DNA of 64,000 nucleotides from Burkholderiales bacterium (GTDB lineage: Bacteria; Pseudomonadota; Gammaproteobacteria; Burkholderiales; JAEUOS01). Made by a program: the position numbers and the translations under genes. Position 1 is the stretch's first letter, and every line of letters starts with the position of its first letter. The notes beneath the pieces were generated by a model, which had not been told where the DNA came from, did no database searches, and saw only the letters and a program-made list of their open reading frames with translations. Positions 16,855-26,409 of this stretch are shown piece after piece. The DNA lies in assembly GCA_016790695.1 (NCBI GenBank), contig JAEUOS010000027.1:1-64000 (forward strand), given 5' to 3'.

Positions 16855-17932
16855 CCCGGCGTCGGCGCGACACCACGCTGCCGACGCGTTGCGCGACCTC
16901 CTCCAGGAGCAACCTGCGCACCGGCGCCGGCACCCCGGCAGCGGCCGCTTCCGCCGGATCGAGCCAGAGCCGGCCGGATGCGCGCGAAAGGTCGACGTCC
17001 GCCTGCGCGCGCACGCGCATCAGCAGCGGCTGGATCGTCAACCGGAAGTGGGTGAATCCATGCTCGATTGCCGGCAATGCGCGTCGCCCGGCCCAGTCGC
17101 CGCCGAGCACTTCCGCCAGCGCGCGCGCAGCCGCGCCCGGCTCGGCCTGGGGCAGACAAAGCAGTCCGCCCCAGATTCCCGCGCCGGCGCGCCGTTCGAG
17201 CAGCACCCCGCGGTCGCTGACGAGAACGAGCATCACCGCCGTCCGCTGCGGCAGCGCCTTGCGCACGCGCCGGTGCGGGAGTTCGGCGGTGCGCCCGTCG
17301 CGATGCGCCGTGCAGCCGTCCGCCAGCGGGCAGGCACCGCAGCGCGGTTGCGCGCGCACGCAGACGGTGGCTCCCAGATCCATCAGCCCCTGGGTGTAGG
17401 CCTCGATGCCGTCTGCGGGCAACAGCGCCTCGGCCAACTGCCAGAGGCGCCGCTCGACGGCAGCCGTGCCCGGATCACCCTCGACGCTGAAATGGCGCGC
17501 GAGGACGCGCTTGACATTGCCGTCGAGAATCGCGGCGCGGGCGCCGAACGCGAATGCGGCGATCGCCGCTGCGGTCGACCGGCCCACGCCGGGCAGCACG
17601 GCCAGCGCTTCCGCGGTGGACGGGAAGCGGCCGCCGCATTCGTCGACGACCAGTCGCGCCGCCCGGTGCAGGTTGCGCGCGCGACTGTAGTATCCGAGCC
17701 CGCTCCACAGACGCATGACCTCGGCGGGATCGGCGGCGGCCAATGCATGCACATCGGGAAAGCGGTCGAGGAACCGCAGGTAGTAGCCAAGCACCGCGGC
17801 CACCTGCGTCTGCTGCAGCATGATCTCCGAGACCCAGATCCGATAGGGATCGCGCGTGTTCTGCCAGGGCAGGTCGTGCCGGCCATGCGTGCGCTGCCAG
17901 GCGACGATGCTGCGCGCGAAACGCCGCGGCAC
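16847..17932 (-). CDS. mutY: A/G-specific adenine glycosylase MutY
   Basis: A 361-residue DNA repair enzyme that removes adenine paired with 8-oxoguanine. WVSEIMLQQTQV carries the catalytic Glu, LPGVGRSTAAAI is the helix-hairpin-helix, and LDGNVKRV holds the catalytic Asp. The 4Fe-4S ligands follow the C-x6-C-x2-C-x5-C pattern (CVRAQPRCGACPLADGC). The C-terminal half is the NUDIX-like 8-oxoG-recognition domain. The GTG at 17932 aligns with the E. coli start; a TTG at 17995, overlapping asmA, would add 21 Ala/Arg-rich residues. It lies directly downstream of asmA. Confidence 0.96.
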   Translation of the reverse strand: MPRRFARSIVAWQRTHGRHDLPWQNTRDPYRIWVSEIMLQQTQVAAVLGYYLRFLDRFPDVHALAAADPAEVMRLWSGLGYYSRARNLHRAARLVVDECGGRFPSTAEALAVLPGVGRSTAAAIAAFAFGARAAILDGNVKRVLARHFSVEGDPGTAAVERRLWQLAEALLPADGIEAYTQGLMDLGATVCVRAQPRCGACPLADGCTAHRDGRTAELPHRRVRKALPQRTAVMLVLVSDRGVLLERRAGAGIWGGLLCLPQAEPGAAARALAEVLGGDWAGRRALPAIEHGFTHFRLTIQPLLMRVRAQADVDLSRASGRLWLDPAEAAAAGVPAPVRRLLLEEVAQRVGSVVSRRRRAT

Positions 17933-17984
17933 ACCGGCGGCGACAGACGGCGCCGCAGGTTCCCTTCGCGCCGCCTGCCCGGCC

Positions 17985-20654
17985 CTACCGGCCAAGCAGG
18001 CCCCGCAGCTTCTCCCTGGCCTTGTCCTGCGGCGACTGCGGCGCCGGTTGCGCGGGGGCCGGCTGGCCCGGCGCTCCCGGCGCCGGCGCGGCCTGCGGCT
18101 TGGTGATGCCGAGACGCTCGCCCAGCCGGTCCTTGACGCTGTCCTTGACCTTCTCGGTCACCACGCTGCCGGCGATCGCGCCGTACTGCACGTCATACTT
18201 GAGCGCATCCAGCGGCCCGTTGATCCTGACGGGCACCGTCAATCCCTTCAACTGCGCAAGGTCCTTGGCATCCTGACCGCCGGAGGTGTTGACCACGGTC
18301 GCCTTGGCGAGATAGTCCATCGACGCGCCGGGGATGTCCACGGTCCCGGCGCCGCCCAGGCGCAGGAACGGCGATTTCGCGTCGAGGTCGTCGGAACGCG
18401 CGATGCCGTTGACGATCTGCGCGCTGACCTTCATCTCGGTGAAGTCGGTCCGGTCCTCCTTCCTCGCCTCCTGGATCTTCGACTTGTTGAGCGAGACGGC
18501 CGCCTTCGCCTCGCGGAACGACTTGGCGAGATTGATGCCCTTGTAGGCGCCGTCGCGCAGAACGATCGACGTCGACCCGTTGAGCGCCTTCTTGAGCGCC
18601 GTCGCGGTGTTGCCGGACGCCGTCAGGTCGAGCACGATATTGCCGCGGCCCTCGAGGATGTCCTTGTTGATCGCGTCGCGCATCAGCGGATTGATGTTGA
18701 CCCCGGTCAGCGTCTGGCGCAATGCGAACGAATTGCTGTTCGCGTTGACGCTCGCCGAACCGGCCAGCGTACCCTGGTACAGCCCGGCATTGATCGGGTT
18801 GACATCGAGCCTGCCGCCCGCGGCCTTGATGACAAGCGACACGTTGCTGGCCTTGACGTTGTTGACCTGCAACTGGCCGACCTTCACCGTTCCGCTCGCG
18901 TTGAGCGCCTTCAGCCCGGCTAGGTCGATCGGCTTGTCCGGCTCGGCCGGCCTGGGCGCGCCGGGCGCGGGCGGCGGCTTGGGCGGAAAGTACTTGTCGA
19001 CATTGAGTCTGTCGATCGCGAGGTCGAAGCTGATCGCCGCGTTCTTGAATCGCGCGACGCCGACCTTCGCCTGGATCGCGCTCTCGTCGAACTTCGTCGA
19101 CAGGTCGGCGGTGACGTTCTCCCTGCCGAGATCGGCACGGACGCTGCCCGCGACGGGCAGCTTGACGCTCTTCATCGGCATCTCGGGATTGGCCAGCGTC
19201 AGATCCGCGCTCACCCGCGGCAGGTCGAACTGGCGCGCTTCCAGATTGGCGTTGAGGCTGGTGGTCACGCTGCCGCTCACCGTGTTCGCACCGAACTTCG
19301 CCTGCGCGATCTCGACGGCAATGCGGCCGACGCTGAGCGCCTTCGCCGTCCCCTTGACCTCGCCCAGATTGAATCTGGCGTCGACGATGTCGCGCCCGGT
19401 CAGCTTGACCGAACCGGTGACCGCGCTGCCCGAGGCGGCATCCCTGCTCACCGCCAGTTTGGGGGCGTCGAGGCGCACGTCGAAGGCGTCGTCGCCGCGC
19501 TTGCCCACGGCCGTCAGGCCGACTCCGTCGAGCGTGATCTGACCGGCCGCCGGGTTGAACACCAGCTTCGGCGCCTTCGCCTTGAAGTCGTTGATGAGCA
19601 TGCCGGGCATCGCCCCCGAGCCGCTGGCAGACATGCCGTCGACGGCGAATTTGCTGCTCGTCAGGTCGGCTTCGAGGCGCGCGGCATCGAGCTTGACCGA
19701 ACCGCTCTCGCTGCCCCGGCGCCCCTTGGCTTCCAGCGCAACCTTGTCCGCGGCGACCGCCTGCGTCTTGCCATTGACGGTCAGCTTGGGCGAGGACAGC
19801 TTCACGTCGAACGGCTCGCGGTCGAGGGTGCCGCGCGCCTCCAGCGCCAGCTTCTGCGCGTCGATCGCGAGCGTCGATGCGTCGATCCTGAGGTCGCCGG
19901 CCGAGATGCGCGCGTCCAGACCCGCCAGGTCGAACGCCGCCTTGCCCTTTTCGGGCGCCTGGCGCGCCGAGCCGGCGGCCTTGGCTTCGAGGTTCGAAAA
20001 GGCGTACGTCTTCCTGTCGAGGTCGAACAGGATCCCGCCGGCGATCGCCACCTGCGCGCTGACGGCGGGCCTCGCCCCCTGCACCCGCGCGGTGAGGTCG
20101 ATCCTGCTTGGCACCTTGTCCGCAATCCGCCCGGTCGCAAGCGACATCTGGTCGAGGGAGGCGGTCTGTCCGCTCGCCTCGTCCCGGTACGAGATCGCGG
20201 CGCCGGCGAGCTTGATTCCCTCGACGTCGAACTTGACCTGCTCGTCCTTCTTCTCGTCCTTCGACAGCAGGTCATCGAAGTTGAACTTGCCGTCCTTGCC
20301 GCGCACGATGTTCGCCGCCAGCCCGTCGATCTCGATGCGGTCGACGATGAGTTCCTTCCGCAGCAGCGGCAGCAGGTCGACGTAGAGCTTGGCGCGGTCG
20401 AGCTTCACGAACTGCTTGTCGCTCTTGAATTCCGACAGGCTCACCTGACCGACCTCGATGCCGATCTTCGGGAACACCTTGAGCGTGATGCTGCCGCCGA
20501 TCGTCAGGGTGCGCTGCTTGCTTTCCCGCACCAGCCGGGTGATGTCATCCTTGTACTTGTTGGGATCGAACGTGGCCACGAGAATGGCCAGCCCGACCAC
20601 GACAAGCAGCACCAGCCCGCCGATGACGAATGCAGTCCACTTGAGGATCTTCAT
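17985..20654 (-). CDS. AsmA family inner-membrane/periplasmic protein
   Basis: An 889-residue protein. MKILKWTAFVIGGLVLLVVV is a short N-terminal anchor, followed by the AsmA start (FDPNKYKDDITRLVRESKQR) and long repeats of beta-strand pattern, with LTIGGSITLKVFPKIGIEVG and GKFNFDDLL. The C-terminus has the AsmA_2-like section with RDGAYKGINLAKSFREA and ends in a Pro/Gln-rich tail (about 860-880). AsmA-like proteins are thought to form long hydrophobic grooves that move phospholipids to the outer membrane. The ATG at 20654 was preferred over 20684 because the anchor starts there. mutY follows in the same direction. Confidence 0.93.
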   Translation of the reverse strand: MKILKWTAFVIGGLVLLVVVGLAILVATFDPNKYKDDITRLVRESKQRTLTIGGSITLKVFPKIGIEVGQVSLSEFKSDKQFVKLDRAKLYVDLLPLLRKELIVDRIEIDGLAANIVRGKDGKFNFDDLLSKDEKKDEQVKFDVEGIKLAGAAISYRDEASGQTASLDQMSLATGRIADKVPSRIDLTARVQGARPAVSAQVAIAGGILFDLDRKTYAFSNLEAKAAGSARQAPEKGKAAFDLAGLDARISAGDLRIDASTLAIDAQKLALEARGTLDREPFDVKLSSPKLTVNGKTQAVAADKVALEAKGRRGSESGSVKLDAARLEADLTSSKFAVDGMSASGSGAMPGMLINDFKAKAPKLVFNPAAGQITLDGVGLTAVGKRGDDAFDVRLDAPKLAVSRDAASGSAVTGSVKLTGRDIVDARFNLGEVKGTAKALSVGRIAVEIAQAKFGANTVSGSVTTSLNANLEARQFDLPRVSADLTLANPEMPMKSVKLPVAGSVRADLGRENVTADLSTKFDESAIQAKVGVARFKNAAISFDLAIDRLNVDKYFPPKPPPAPGAPRPAEPDKPIDLAGLKALNASGTVKVGQLQVNNVKASNVSLVIKAAGGRLDVNPINAGLYQGTLAGSASVNANSNSFALRQTLTGVNINPLMRDAINKDILEGRGNIVLDLTASGNTATALKKALNGSTSIVLRDGAYKGINLAKSFREAKAAVSLNKSKIQEARKEDRTDFTEMKVSAQIVNGIARSDDLDAKSPFLRLGGAGTVDIPGASMDYLAKATVVNTSGGQDAKDLAQLKGLTVPVRINGPLDALKYDVQYGAIAGSVVTEKVKDSVKDRLGERLGITKPQAAPAPGAPGQPAPAQPAPQSPQDKAREKLRGLLGR

Positions 20655-20770
20655 GATCGAGGCCGCCGGGAACCGTACCGGCAAAGTGTAGCGCAGGGGC
20701 TCGCGGCCCGCGCAGGCGCCGATCGCGCCCCGGGTGCCGACGCGCGTCCGGGACCCGCGCCGGGCCGTCC

Positions 20771-21865
20771 TCAGACGTTGAACCGGAAGTGCATGACATC
20801 GCCGTCATGCACGACGTATTCCTTGCCCTCGAGGCGCATCTTGCCCTTGTCCTTCGCACCCTGCTCGCCGCCGAGCGCGATGAAGTCGTCGTAGGCGATC
20901 ACTTCGGCCCGGATGAAGCCCTTCTCGAAGTCGGTGTGGATGACGCCGGCGGCCTGCGGCGCCGTGGCGCCCACCGGAACCGTCCAGGCCCGCACTTCCT
21001 TCTCGCCGGCGGTGAAATAGGTCTGCAGCCCGAGCAGGGCGAAGCCCGCGCGGATGACGCGGTTCAGCCCCGGCTCGGTCATGCCGAGTTCCTTCAGGAA
21101 CTCGAGGCGGTCGGCCTCGTCGAGATTGGCAATCTCGGCTTCGATCGCGCAGCTCACCGCCACCACCGGTGCGTGCTCGGCGGCCGCCAGCGCCTTGACG
21201 CGGTCGAGCATCGGGTTGTTCTCGAAGCCCGATTCCGAGACGTTGGCCACGTACATGGTCGGCTTGGCGGTCAGGAGGAACAGCGGGCGAACCACGGCCA
21301 TCTCCTCCTTGGAGAACGCGATGCTGCGCGCCGGCCTGGCTTCGTTCAATACGGGCTGCAGCTTGTCGAGCACCGCGACGATGCGCTGCGCCTCCTTGTC
21401 GCCGCCCGTCTTGGCGACCTTGGCATAGCGCGCATACTGCTTCTCGACCGTCGCCAGGTCGGCCAGCGCCAGTTCGGTGTTGATGGTCTCGATATCGGCC
21501 ACCGGATCGACCTTGCCGCTCACATGCACGACGTTGCCGTCCTCGAAGCAGCGCACCACATGCGCGATCGCGTCGGTCTCGCGGATGTTGGCGAGGAACT
21601 GGTTGCCCAGGCCTTCGCCCTTGGACGCGCCCGCCACCAGGCCGGCGATGTCGACGAACTCGACCGTGGCCGCGAGCACCCGCTGCGGCTTGACGATCGC
21701 CGCCAGCGCCGCGAGGCGCGGGTCCGGCACCTCGACGATGCCCACGTTCGGCTCGATGGTGCAGAACGGGTAGTTCTCGGCGGCGATACCGGCCTTGGTG
21801 AGCGCGTTGAACAGGGTGGACTTGCCGACGTTCGGCAATCCGACGATGCCGCATTTGAGGCTCAT
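20771..21865 (-). CDS. ychF: Ribosome-binding ATPase YchF (Obg-like)
   Basis: A 364-residue P-loop protein. G1 is GLPNVGKST (from residue 8), G3 is DIAGLV, and NVSE replaces the usual NKxD, which explains the ATP preference of the OLA1/YchF group. A coiled-coil insertion and a C-terminal TGS domain ([20 protein letters not shown] onward) are complete. Length is nearly that of E. coli (363). It binds ribosomes and affects leaderless-mRNA translation and stress responses. The start overlaps the stop of the upstream patatin-like gene by 4 nt (ATGA). Confidence 0.97.
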   Translation of the reverse strand: MSLKCGIVGLPNVGKSTLFNALTKAGIAAENYPFCTIEPNVGIVEVPDPRLAALAAIVKPQRVLAATVEFVDIAGLVAGASKGEGLGNQFLANIRETDAIAHVVRCFEDGNVVHVSGKVDPVADIETINTELALADLATVEKQYARYAKVAKTGGDKEAQRIVAVLDKLQPVLNEARPARSIAFSKEEMAVVRPLFLLTAKPTMYVANVSESGFENNPMLDRVKALAAAEHAPVVAVSCAIEAEIANLDEADRLEFLKELGMTEPGLNRVIRAGFALLGLQTYFTAGEKEVRAWTVPVGATAPQAAGVIHTDFEKGFIRAEVIAYDDFIALGGEQGAKDKGKMRLEGKEYVVHDGDVMHFRFNV

Positions 21866-22941
21866 GGCGATTCTTTCTCGAAGGACTCGGCGATGGAAAG
21901 GTCGGGGCGCGTCAGCCAGGCCGCCGCCTCGTCGGCGAAGCGCCGGCACTCGGCGAGCGCGCGCTTCCAGGCGGCGATGCGCGCCGCGTGATCGCCGGCA
22001 TAGCGATAGAAGTCGTTGCGGTCGGGCAGCTTGCCGCCCGGCAGCGTGGCGATGAACGCCGGCGAGGGCGCGATCAGGATCATGCTCGCGAGCCACGGCG
22101 CGCCGCGTCCGCGCACACCCTGCTTGCGCCAGGGCAGGAACTTGTCCAGCCACCCGGGCGTCACCGACGGCGCGAAGTGCGGATAGAGCGTGAGGCGATC
22201 GAGCCGCGCGTACGGATGGTAGAGGTGGTAGTCGATGAGTCCGCCGTCCCAATACCAGCCCGCGGGCGCGCCCGGAATGTCCGGCACCGCCTCGCTGACG
22301 AGCGGGATGGAACCCGACGCCAGCAGCGCCTGCGTCGCGTTGGCAGCGTCGAGGTCGACCTGGATGCAGCCGAACGGGTCGTCGCCGAACAGGACCTCGG
22401 CGGTGCCGCGCGCGGGGCCGCGCGAGAACACCACGCGGCGCAGGTGCCGCGACAGGTGACGCCGGCCGCGCGCATTCGCGAGCGCGGCGCGCCCGAAGGC
22501 GCGGCGCGAGCCGTCGCGCTCCAGCGCGCCGGCCGCGCGCGCGGTGAGCACGTGGAGGGTGACGTCGGGCCGCGGCCGCCAGGCGGCGAAGCCGTTTTCC
22601 ACGTTGGCGCGCATCAGCTGCGCCACCTCCGCGGGTGTCGGCTTGACGCGGAAGTTCTGGTCCTCGACGTAGCCGCGCTCGAGCGCGGCGATCGCCGCCA
22701 CGGGGTTCGCGTCGGCCGCGGCCGCCATCCGCCACGCACCGATCGACGCGCCGACCAGGGTGAGCTCGCGCGGTTGCGCCAGCCACTCGCCGAACAGCCA
22801 GCGGTCCAGCGGCATCAGCGCGAGACCCTTGGGGCCGCCGGCGGCCGCGGGCACGCACGCGATGTCTCCCGGCCGGAGGCCGTCGCGGGCGATGGCTTCG
22901 CGGGCCAGCCGGCCGAGTTTGACGACGAAGGCCCGCCTCAC
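21862..22941 (-). CDS. Patatin-like phospholipase family protein
   Basis: A 359-residue protein. The nucleophile elbow is GASIGAWR (GxSxG), preceded by [20 protein letters not shown], which provides a Gly-rich oxyanion loop, and the catalytic Asp is likely in [11 protein letters not shown] (the DGG motif). This gives a Ser/Asp dyad of the patatin type, suggesting a lipid acyl hydrolase acting in the cytoplasm; there is no signal peptide. The substrate is unknown. The gene fits tightly between two housekeeping genes: its GTG overlaps the pth stop (GTGA) and its stop overlaps the ychF start, so translation is probably coupled on both sides. Confidence 0.82.
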   Translation of the reverse strand: MRRAFVVKLGRLAREAIARDGLRPGDIACVPAAAGGPKGLALMPLDRWLFGEWLAQPRELTLVGASIGAWRMAAAADANPVAAIAALERGYVEDQNFRVKPTPAEVAQLMRANVENGFAAWRPRPDVTLHVLTARAAGALERDGSRRAFGRAALANARGRRHLSRHLRRVVFSRGPARGTAEVLFGDDPFGCIQVDLDAANATQALLASGSIPLVSEAVPDIPGAPAGWYWDGGLIDYHLYHPYARLDRLTLYPHFAPSVTPGWLDKFLPWRKQGVRGRGAPWLASMILIAPSPAFIATLPGGKLPDRNDFYRYAGDHAARIAAWKRALAECRRFADEAAAWLTRPDLSIAESFEKESP

Positions 22942-23519
22942 GCCGGCTTCTTCTTCGCGTGCAGCTTCATCATCGCCACCTGCATGCTGCCCCCGATGGC
23001 GTCGGGAATCACCTCCGCGACGCGATCGATGCATTGATCGATCAGTTCCCGATGCTCGCGGCCCGGGCGATGCAGGACGAAGTCCGCGACCTCCTGGGCC
23101 ATGCCGAGTTCGCGCGGGTGGCCGATGCCGATGCGCACACGCCAGAAGTCCGGGCTGCCGAGGCGCGCCTGGATGTCCTTCAGGCCGTTGTGGCCGGCAT
23201 GGCCGCCGCCCTGCTTGATCTTCACCGTGCCCGGCGGCAGGTCGAGTTCGTCATGCGCGACGAGGATCTCCTCGGGTGCGATCTTGTAGAAGGCGGCAAG
23301 CGCGCCCACCGCCTGCCCGGAACGGTTCATGTACGTCGAGGGCTTCAGGACGAACACGCTGCCGGCCTTCGCGAGCTCGCCGTGGAAGCCCTTTTCGCGG
23401 CGAAACGGCGCCCCGAGGGAGCGCGCCACCAGGTCGGCCAGCCAGAAGCCGGCGTTGTGGCGGGTGTCCTCGTACTCCGGGCCGATGTTGCCAAGCCCCA
23501 CGATCAGGCGAATCGACAT
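22938..23519 (-). CDS. pth: Peptidyl-tRNA hydrolase
   Basis: A 193-residue enzyme that frees tRNA from stalled peptidyl-tRNA. The catalytic His21 is in [13 protein letters not shown], the Asn sites are in STYMNRSGQ and [12 protein letters not shown], and [18 protein letters not shown] is the family signature. It follows rplY, a common arrangement, but a terminator hairpin lies between them, so expression may depend on readthrough or on a promoter not obvious by eye. Confidence 0.97.
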   Translation of the reverse strand: MSIRLIVGLGNIGPEYEDTRHNAGFWLADLVARSLGAPFRREKGFHGELAKAGSVFVLKPSTYMNRSGQAVGALAAFYKIAPEEILVAHDELDLPPGTVKIKQGGGHAGHNGLKDIQARLGSPDFWRVRIGIGHPRELGMAQEVADFVLHRPGREHRELIDQCIDRVAEVIPDAIGGSMQVAMMKLHAKKKPA

Positions 23520-23524
23520 GAATG

Positions 23525-23551
23525 AAAAGGCCCCAACATGCGTCGGGGCCT
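23525..23551 (-). terminator. Terminator/attenuator between rplY and pth
   Basis: On the minus strand AGGCCCC (23551-23545) and GGGGCCT (23534-23528) form a 7-bp stem with a 10-nt loop, followed by TTTTC. It ends 5 nt before the pth start codon, so it can also sequester that region. Confidence 0.7.
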
Positions 23552-23626
23552 GGCGGGATCACGCCCGGCGGCGCGGCGCGTGCAGGTTTCGAAACGATCC
23601 GCGCCGGTGCGCGGATCGGGGAACGC

Positions 23627-24331
23627 CTATTTCTTGGCGTCCTTCTTGGCAGGCGCCGCCTTGGCGGGCGCCGCCCCCTTCGCCGGCGCGGCGTCGGCAG
23701 GCTTCTTCTGCGCGGTGGCCGGCACATCGGCCGCCGCAGGCGCCGCGTTCTCCTCCTCCTTGGCCGCACCCGGCACCATCGCGCTCGCCACCACCGGATT
23801 GTCGGCGCCGTGCGCCACCACCCGCACCCCGGCCGGCAGCTTCAGGTCCTTCACGTGCACCGCATGGCCGGCCGTGATGTCCTTGAGGTCGACCTCGATG
23901 AATTCCGGCAGATCCCTGGGCAGACAGGCGATCTCGACCTCGTTCATCACGTGGGAGACGATCGCGCCGCCGAACTTCACGGCCTGCGAGAGCTCGGCGT
24001 TGACGAAGTGCAGCGGCACGCGGATGTGGATCTCGCGGTTGGCGTCGACGCGCTGGAAGTCGATGTGCTGGATCTGCTGGCGGAACGCGTGCATCTGGTA
24101 GTCGCGCAGCAGCACCTGCTCGGCGTTGCCGTCGATCTTGAGGTCGAGGATGGAGGCATGGAACGCCTCCTTGCGCATCGCATGGAACAGCGGATTGTGG
24201 TCGAGCTCGATGACGGCGGCAGGCTTGTCGCCGCCGTAGACGACGCCCGGAACCTTGCCCGCGCGCCGCAGGCGGCGGCTCGCACCCGTACCTTGCAGCT
24301 TGCGCGTGGACGCAATGACTTCGATCTTCAT
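23627..24331 (-). CDS. rplY: 50S ribosomal protein bL25 (Ctc form)
   Basis: A 234-residue protein. The N-terminal L25 domain (about 1-90, 5S rRNA binding) has [19 protein letters not shown], and the TL5/Ctc C-terminal beta domain covers about 100-190 ([20 protein letters not shown]). The last about 45 residues are a low-complexity Ala/Lys/Pro tail, longer than in many homologues. ACGGAG 8 nt upstream supports the start. It lies between prs and pth, as in most betaproteobacteria. Confidence 0.97.
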   Translation of the reverse strand: MKIEVIASTRKLQGTGASRRLRRAGKVPGVVYGGDKPAAVIELDHNPLFHAMRKEAFHASILDLKIDGNAEQVLLRDYQMHAFRQQIQHIDFQRVDANREIHIRVPLHFVNAELSQAVKFGGAIVSHVMNEVEIACLPRDLPEFIEVDLKDITAGHAVHVKDLKLPAGVRVVAHGADNPVVASAMVPGAAKEEENAAPAAADVPATAQKKPADAAPAKGAAPAKAAPAKKDAKK

Positions 24332-24434
24332 GGTGTTTCTCCGTTGAGGCGCGCGGCTCCGCGACCAGAGTCGCGCGCGGTTGCTTGCTCCAAAAGCGGC
24401 GGCGGCATGACGCGCATGCCGCGCCGCGGTTCGT

Positions 24435-25385
24435 CTACTCGATGAACAGGCTCGACACCGAGTCCTCGGAATTGATGCGGCGGATGGTCTCCGCCAGCAG
24501 TTCGGCCACCGAGAGCTGCCGGATCTTGTTGCAGGCGCGCGCGTCGTCGCGCAGCGCGATGGTGTCGGTCACGACCAGTTCGTCCAGCGGCGAGGCGGTG
24601 ATCTTCTGGACCGCGCTGCCCGAGAGCACCGCATGGGTGCAATAGGCCACCACGCGCCGCGCGCCGCGCTCCTTCAGCACCTCCGCCGCCTTGCACAGGG
24701 TGCCGGCGGTGTCGACCATGTCGTCCATGATCACGCAGGTGCGCCCGTCGACCTCGCCGATGATGTTCATCACCTCGGACACGTTCGCCTTCGGGCGCCG
24801 CTTGTCGATGATCGCCAGGTCGCTGTCGAGGCGCTTGGCGAGCGCGCGCGCGCGCACCACGCCGCCGACGTCGGGCGAAACGACGATCAGGTCCTGGAAA
24901 TTCTGCTTCCACACGTCGCCCAGGAGGATCGGCGCCGCGTAGATGTTGTCGACCGGGATGTCGAAGAAGCCCTGGATCTGGTCGGCGTGCAGATCCATGG
25001 TCAGCACGCGGTCGACGCCGACGGCCTCGAGCATGTTGGCGACCACCTTGGCCGAAATCGCGACCCGCGCCGAGCGCGGCCGCCGGTCCTGCCGCGCATA
25101 GCCGAAATACGGGATCGCCGCGGTGATGCGCGCCGCCGACGAGCGCTTGAGCGCGTCGACGATGACCATGATCTCCATCAGGTTGTCATTGGTCGGCGTC
25201 GAGGTCGACTGCAGGACGAACACGTCGCGGCCGCGCACGTTCTCGAGGATCTCGACGTTGACCTCGCCGTCCGAGAACCGGCCCACCGTGATGCGCCCGA
25301 CCGGAATCGACAGGCGGCGCGCGACTTCACGGGCCAGCAACGGGTTGGCGTTGCCGGATACCACCATCAGGTTCGAATTGGCCAT
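24435..25385 (-). CDS. prs: Ribose-phosphate pyrophosphokinase (PRPP synthetase)
   Basis: A 316-residue enzyme that makes PRPP from ribose 5-phosphate and ATP, feeding purine, pyrimidine, His, Trp and NAD synthesis. The ATP flexible loop lies in [31 protein letters not shown] is the catalytic His/Asp segment, and [14 protein letters not shown] is the PRPP-binding loop. Length matches E. coli (315). The gene is followed 103 bp later by rplY and preceded by tRNA-Gln. Confidence 0.98.
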   Translation of the reverse strand: MANSNLMVVSGNANPLLAREVARRLSIPVGRITVGRFSDGEVNVEILENVRGRDVFVLQSTSTPTNDNLMEIMVIVDALKRSSAARITAAIPYFGYARQDRRPRSARVAISAKVVANMLEAVGVDRVLTMDLHADQIQGFFDIPVDNIYAAPILLGDVWKQNFQDLIVVSPDVGGVVRARALAKRLDSDLAIIDKRRPKANVSEVMNIIGEVDGRTCVIMDDMVDTAGTLCKAAEVLKERGARRVVAYCTHAVLSGSAVQKITASPLDELVVTDTIALRDDARACNKIRQLSVAELLAETIRRINSEDSVSSLFIE

Positions 25386-25440
25386 GGCGGGAACGCGATC
25401 CGAAGCGGTGGCGGCAGATCCGCCCGGTGACTAGGAGGGG

Positions 25441-25517
25441 TGGCTGGGGAACAAGGATTCGAACCTTGGAATGCCGGAATCAAAATCCGGTGCCTTAACC
25501 AACTTGGCGATTCCCCA
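25441..25517 (-). tRNA. tRNA-Gln (anticodon UUG)
   Basis: A 77-nt cloverleaf including an encoded CCA. The acceptor arm TGGGGAA pairs with TTCCCCA, and the anticodon stem is CCGGA/TCCGG with loop TTTTGAT, giving anticodon TTG. The T-arm is AAGG-TTCGAAT-CCTT. It lies between ispE and prs, its usual place in betaproteobacteria, and is probably processed from the operon transcript. Confidence 0.97.
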
Positions 25518-25533
25518 CCCGTGAAACGGTGCC

Positions 25534-26409
25534 TCAATCGCGCGCGCAACCCGCCAGAGGGTGGGACGCGATGCCGCGGGCGACGAACCCGCGGCATCCC
25601 GCCGGAAGCCCGGCGATGACCTCGGCCGCGCCTTGCTGCGACGCGAATCCCGCGAACACCGACGCCCCCGACCCGGACATCCGCGCCGACACCACCGCCC
25701 GCGCGTCGAAACCGCGCAACCAGTCAAGTGTCCGCGCGACCTGCTCGAACTGCGCGCACGCCACCGGCTCAAGGTCGTTCCGGAACTGCGGCCCCGGGAA
25801 CGACCATGCGCCGCTGGAAAAGTCTGCGATTTTGACAGATTTGCTGTTTCTGGTCAATTCCGGCGCACCGAAGATCCGCGCCGTCGGCACCGCGACCGGC
25901 GGCACCGCCACCGCGTACCAGCGCTCGGGAAGGGTGACGGCCAGCAGGTCCTCGCCGATGCCGCGCGCGAACGCATTGCGGCCGAAGATGAAGAACGGGA
26001 CGTCGGCGCCGAGCGCCAGACCGATCCGGGCCAGCTGCGCGCGCGACAGGCCGGCGTCCCACAGCCGGTTCAGCGCGAGCAGCGTGGTGGCGGCGTCCGA
26101 GCTTCCGCCGCCCAGCCCCCCGCCGAGCGGCACGCGCTTGTCGACCGCAATCTCCGCGCCCAGCCCGGTCCCGGTTTCGGCCTGCAACAGCCGCGCCGCC
26201 CGCACCACCAGATCGGCCTCCTCGGGCACGCCGGGCAGGTCGGTCAGCCGCCGGATGACGCCGTCCGCGCGCACCCGGATGGCAAGACTGTCGCCGACGT
26301 CGAGCAGCTGGAACACCGATTCGAGCAGGTGGTAGCCATCCGCGCGCCGGCCGACCACGTGCAGGAACAGGTTGAGCTTCGCCGGCGCCGGAAGTTGCAG
26401 CGCGTTCAT
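25534..26409 (-). CDS. ispE: 4-(cytidine 5'-diphospho)-2-C-methyl-D-erythritol kinase
   Basis: A 291-residue GHMP kinase of the MEP isoprenoid pathway. PAPAKLNLFLHVVGRRADGY is the opening motif with the catalytic Lys, PLGGGLGGGSSDAATTL is the ATP loop, and MSGSGASVFAGF is the third GHMP motif. The start ATG overlaps the stop of the upstream MFS gene by 4 nt (ATGA), so translation of this essential enzyme may be coupled to that transporter. tRNA-Gln lies 16 nt downstream of the stop. Confidence 0.97.
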   Translation of the reverse strand: MNALQLPAPAKLNLFLHVVGRRADGYHLLESVFQLLDVGDSLAIRVRADGVIRRLTDLPGVPEEADLVVRAARLLQAETGTGLGAEIAVDKRVPLGGGLGGGSSDAATTLLALNRLWDAGLSRAQLARIGLALGADVPFFIFGRNAFARGIGEDLLAVTLPERWYAVAVPPVAVPTARIFGAPELTRNSKSVKIADFSSGAWSFPGPQFRNDLEPVACAQFEQVARTLDWLRGFDARAVVSARMSGSGASVFAGFASQQGAAEVIAGLPAGCRGFVARGIASHPLAGCARD

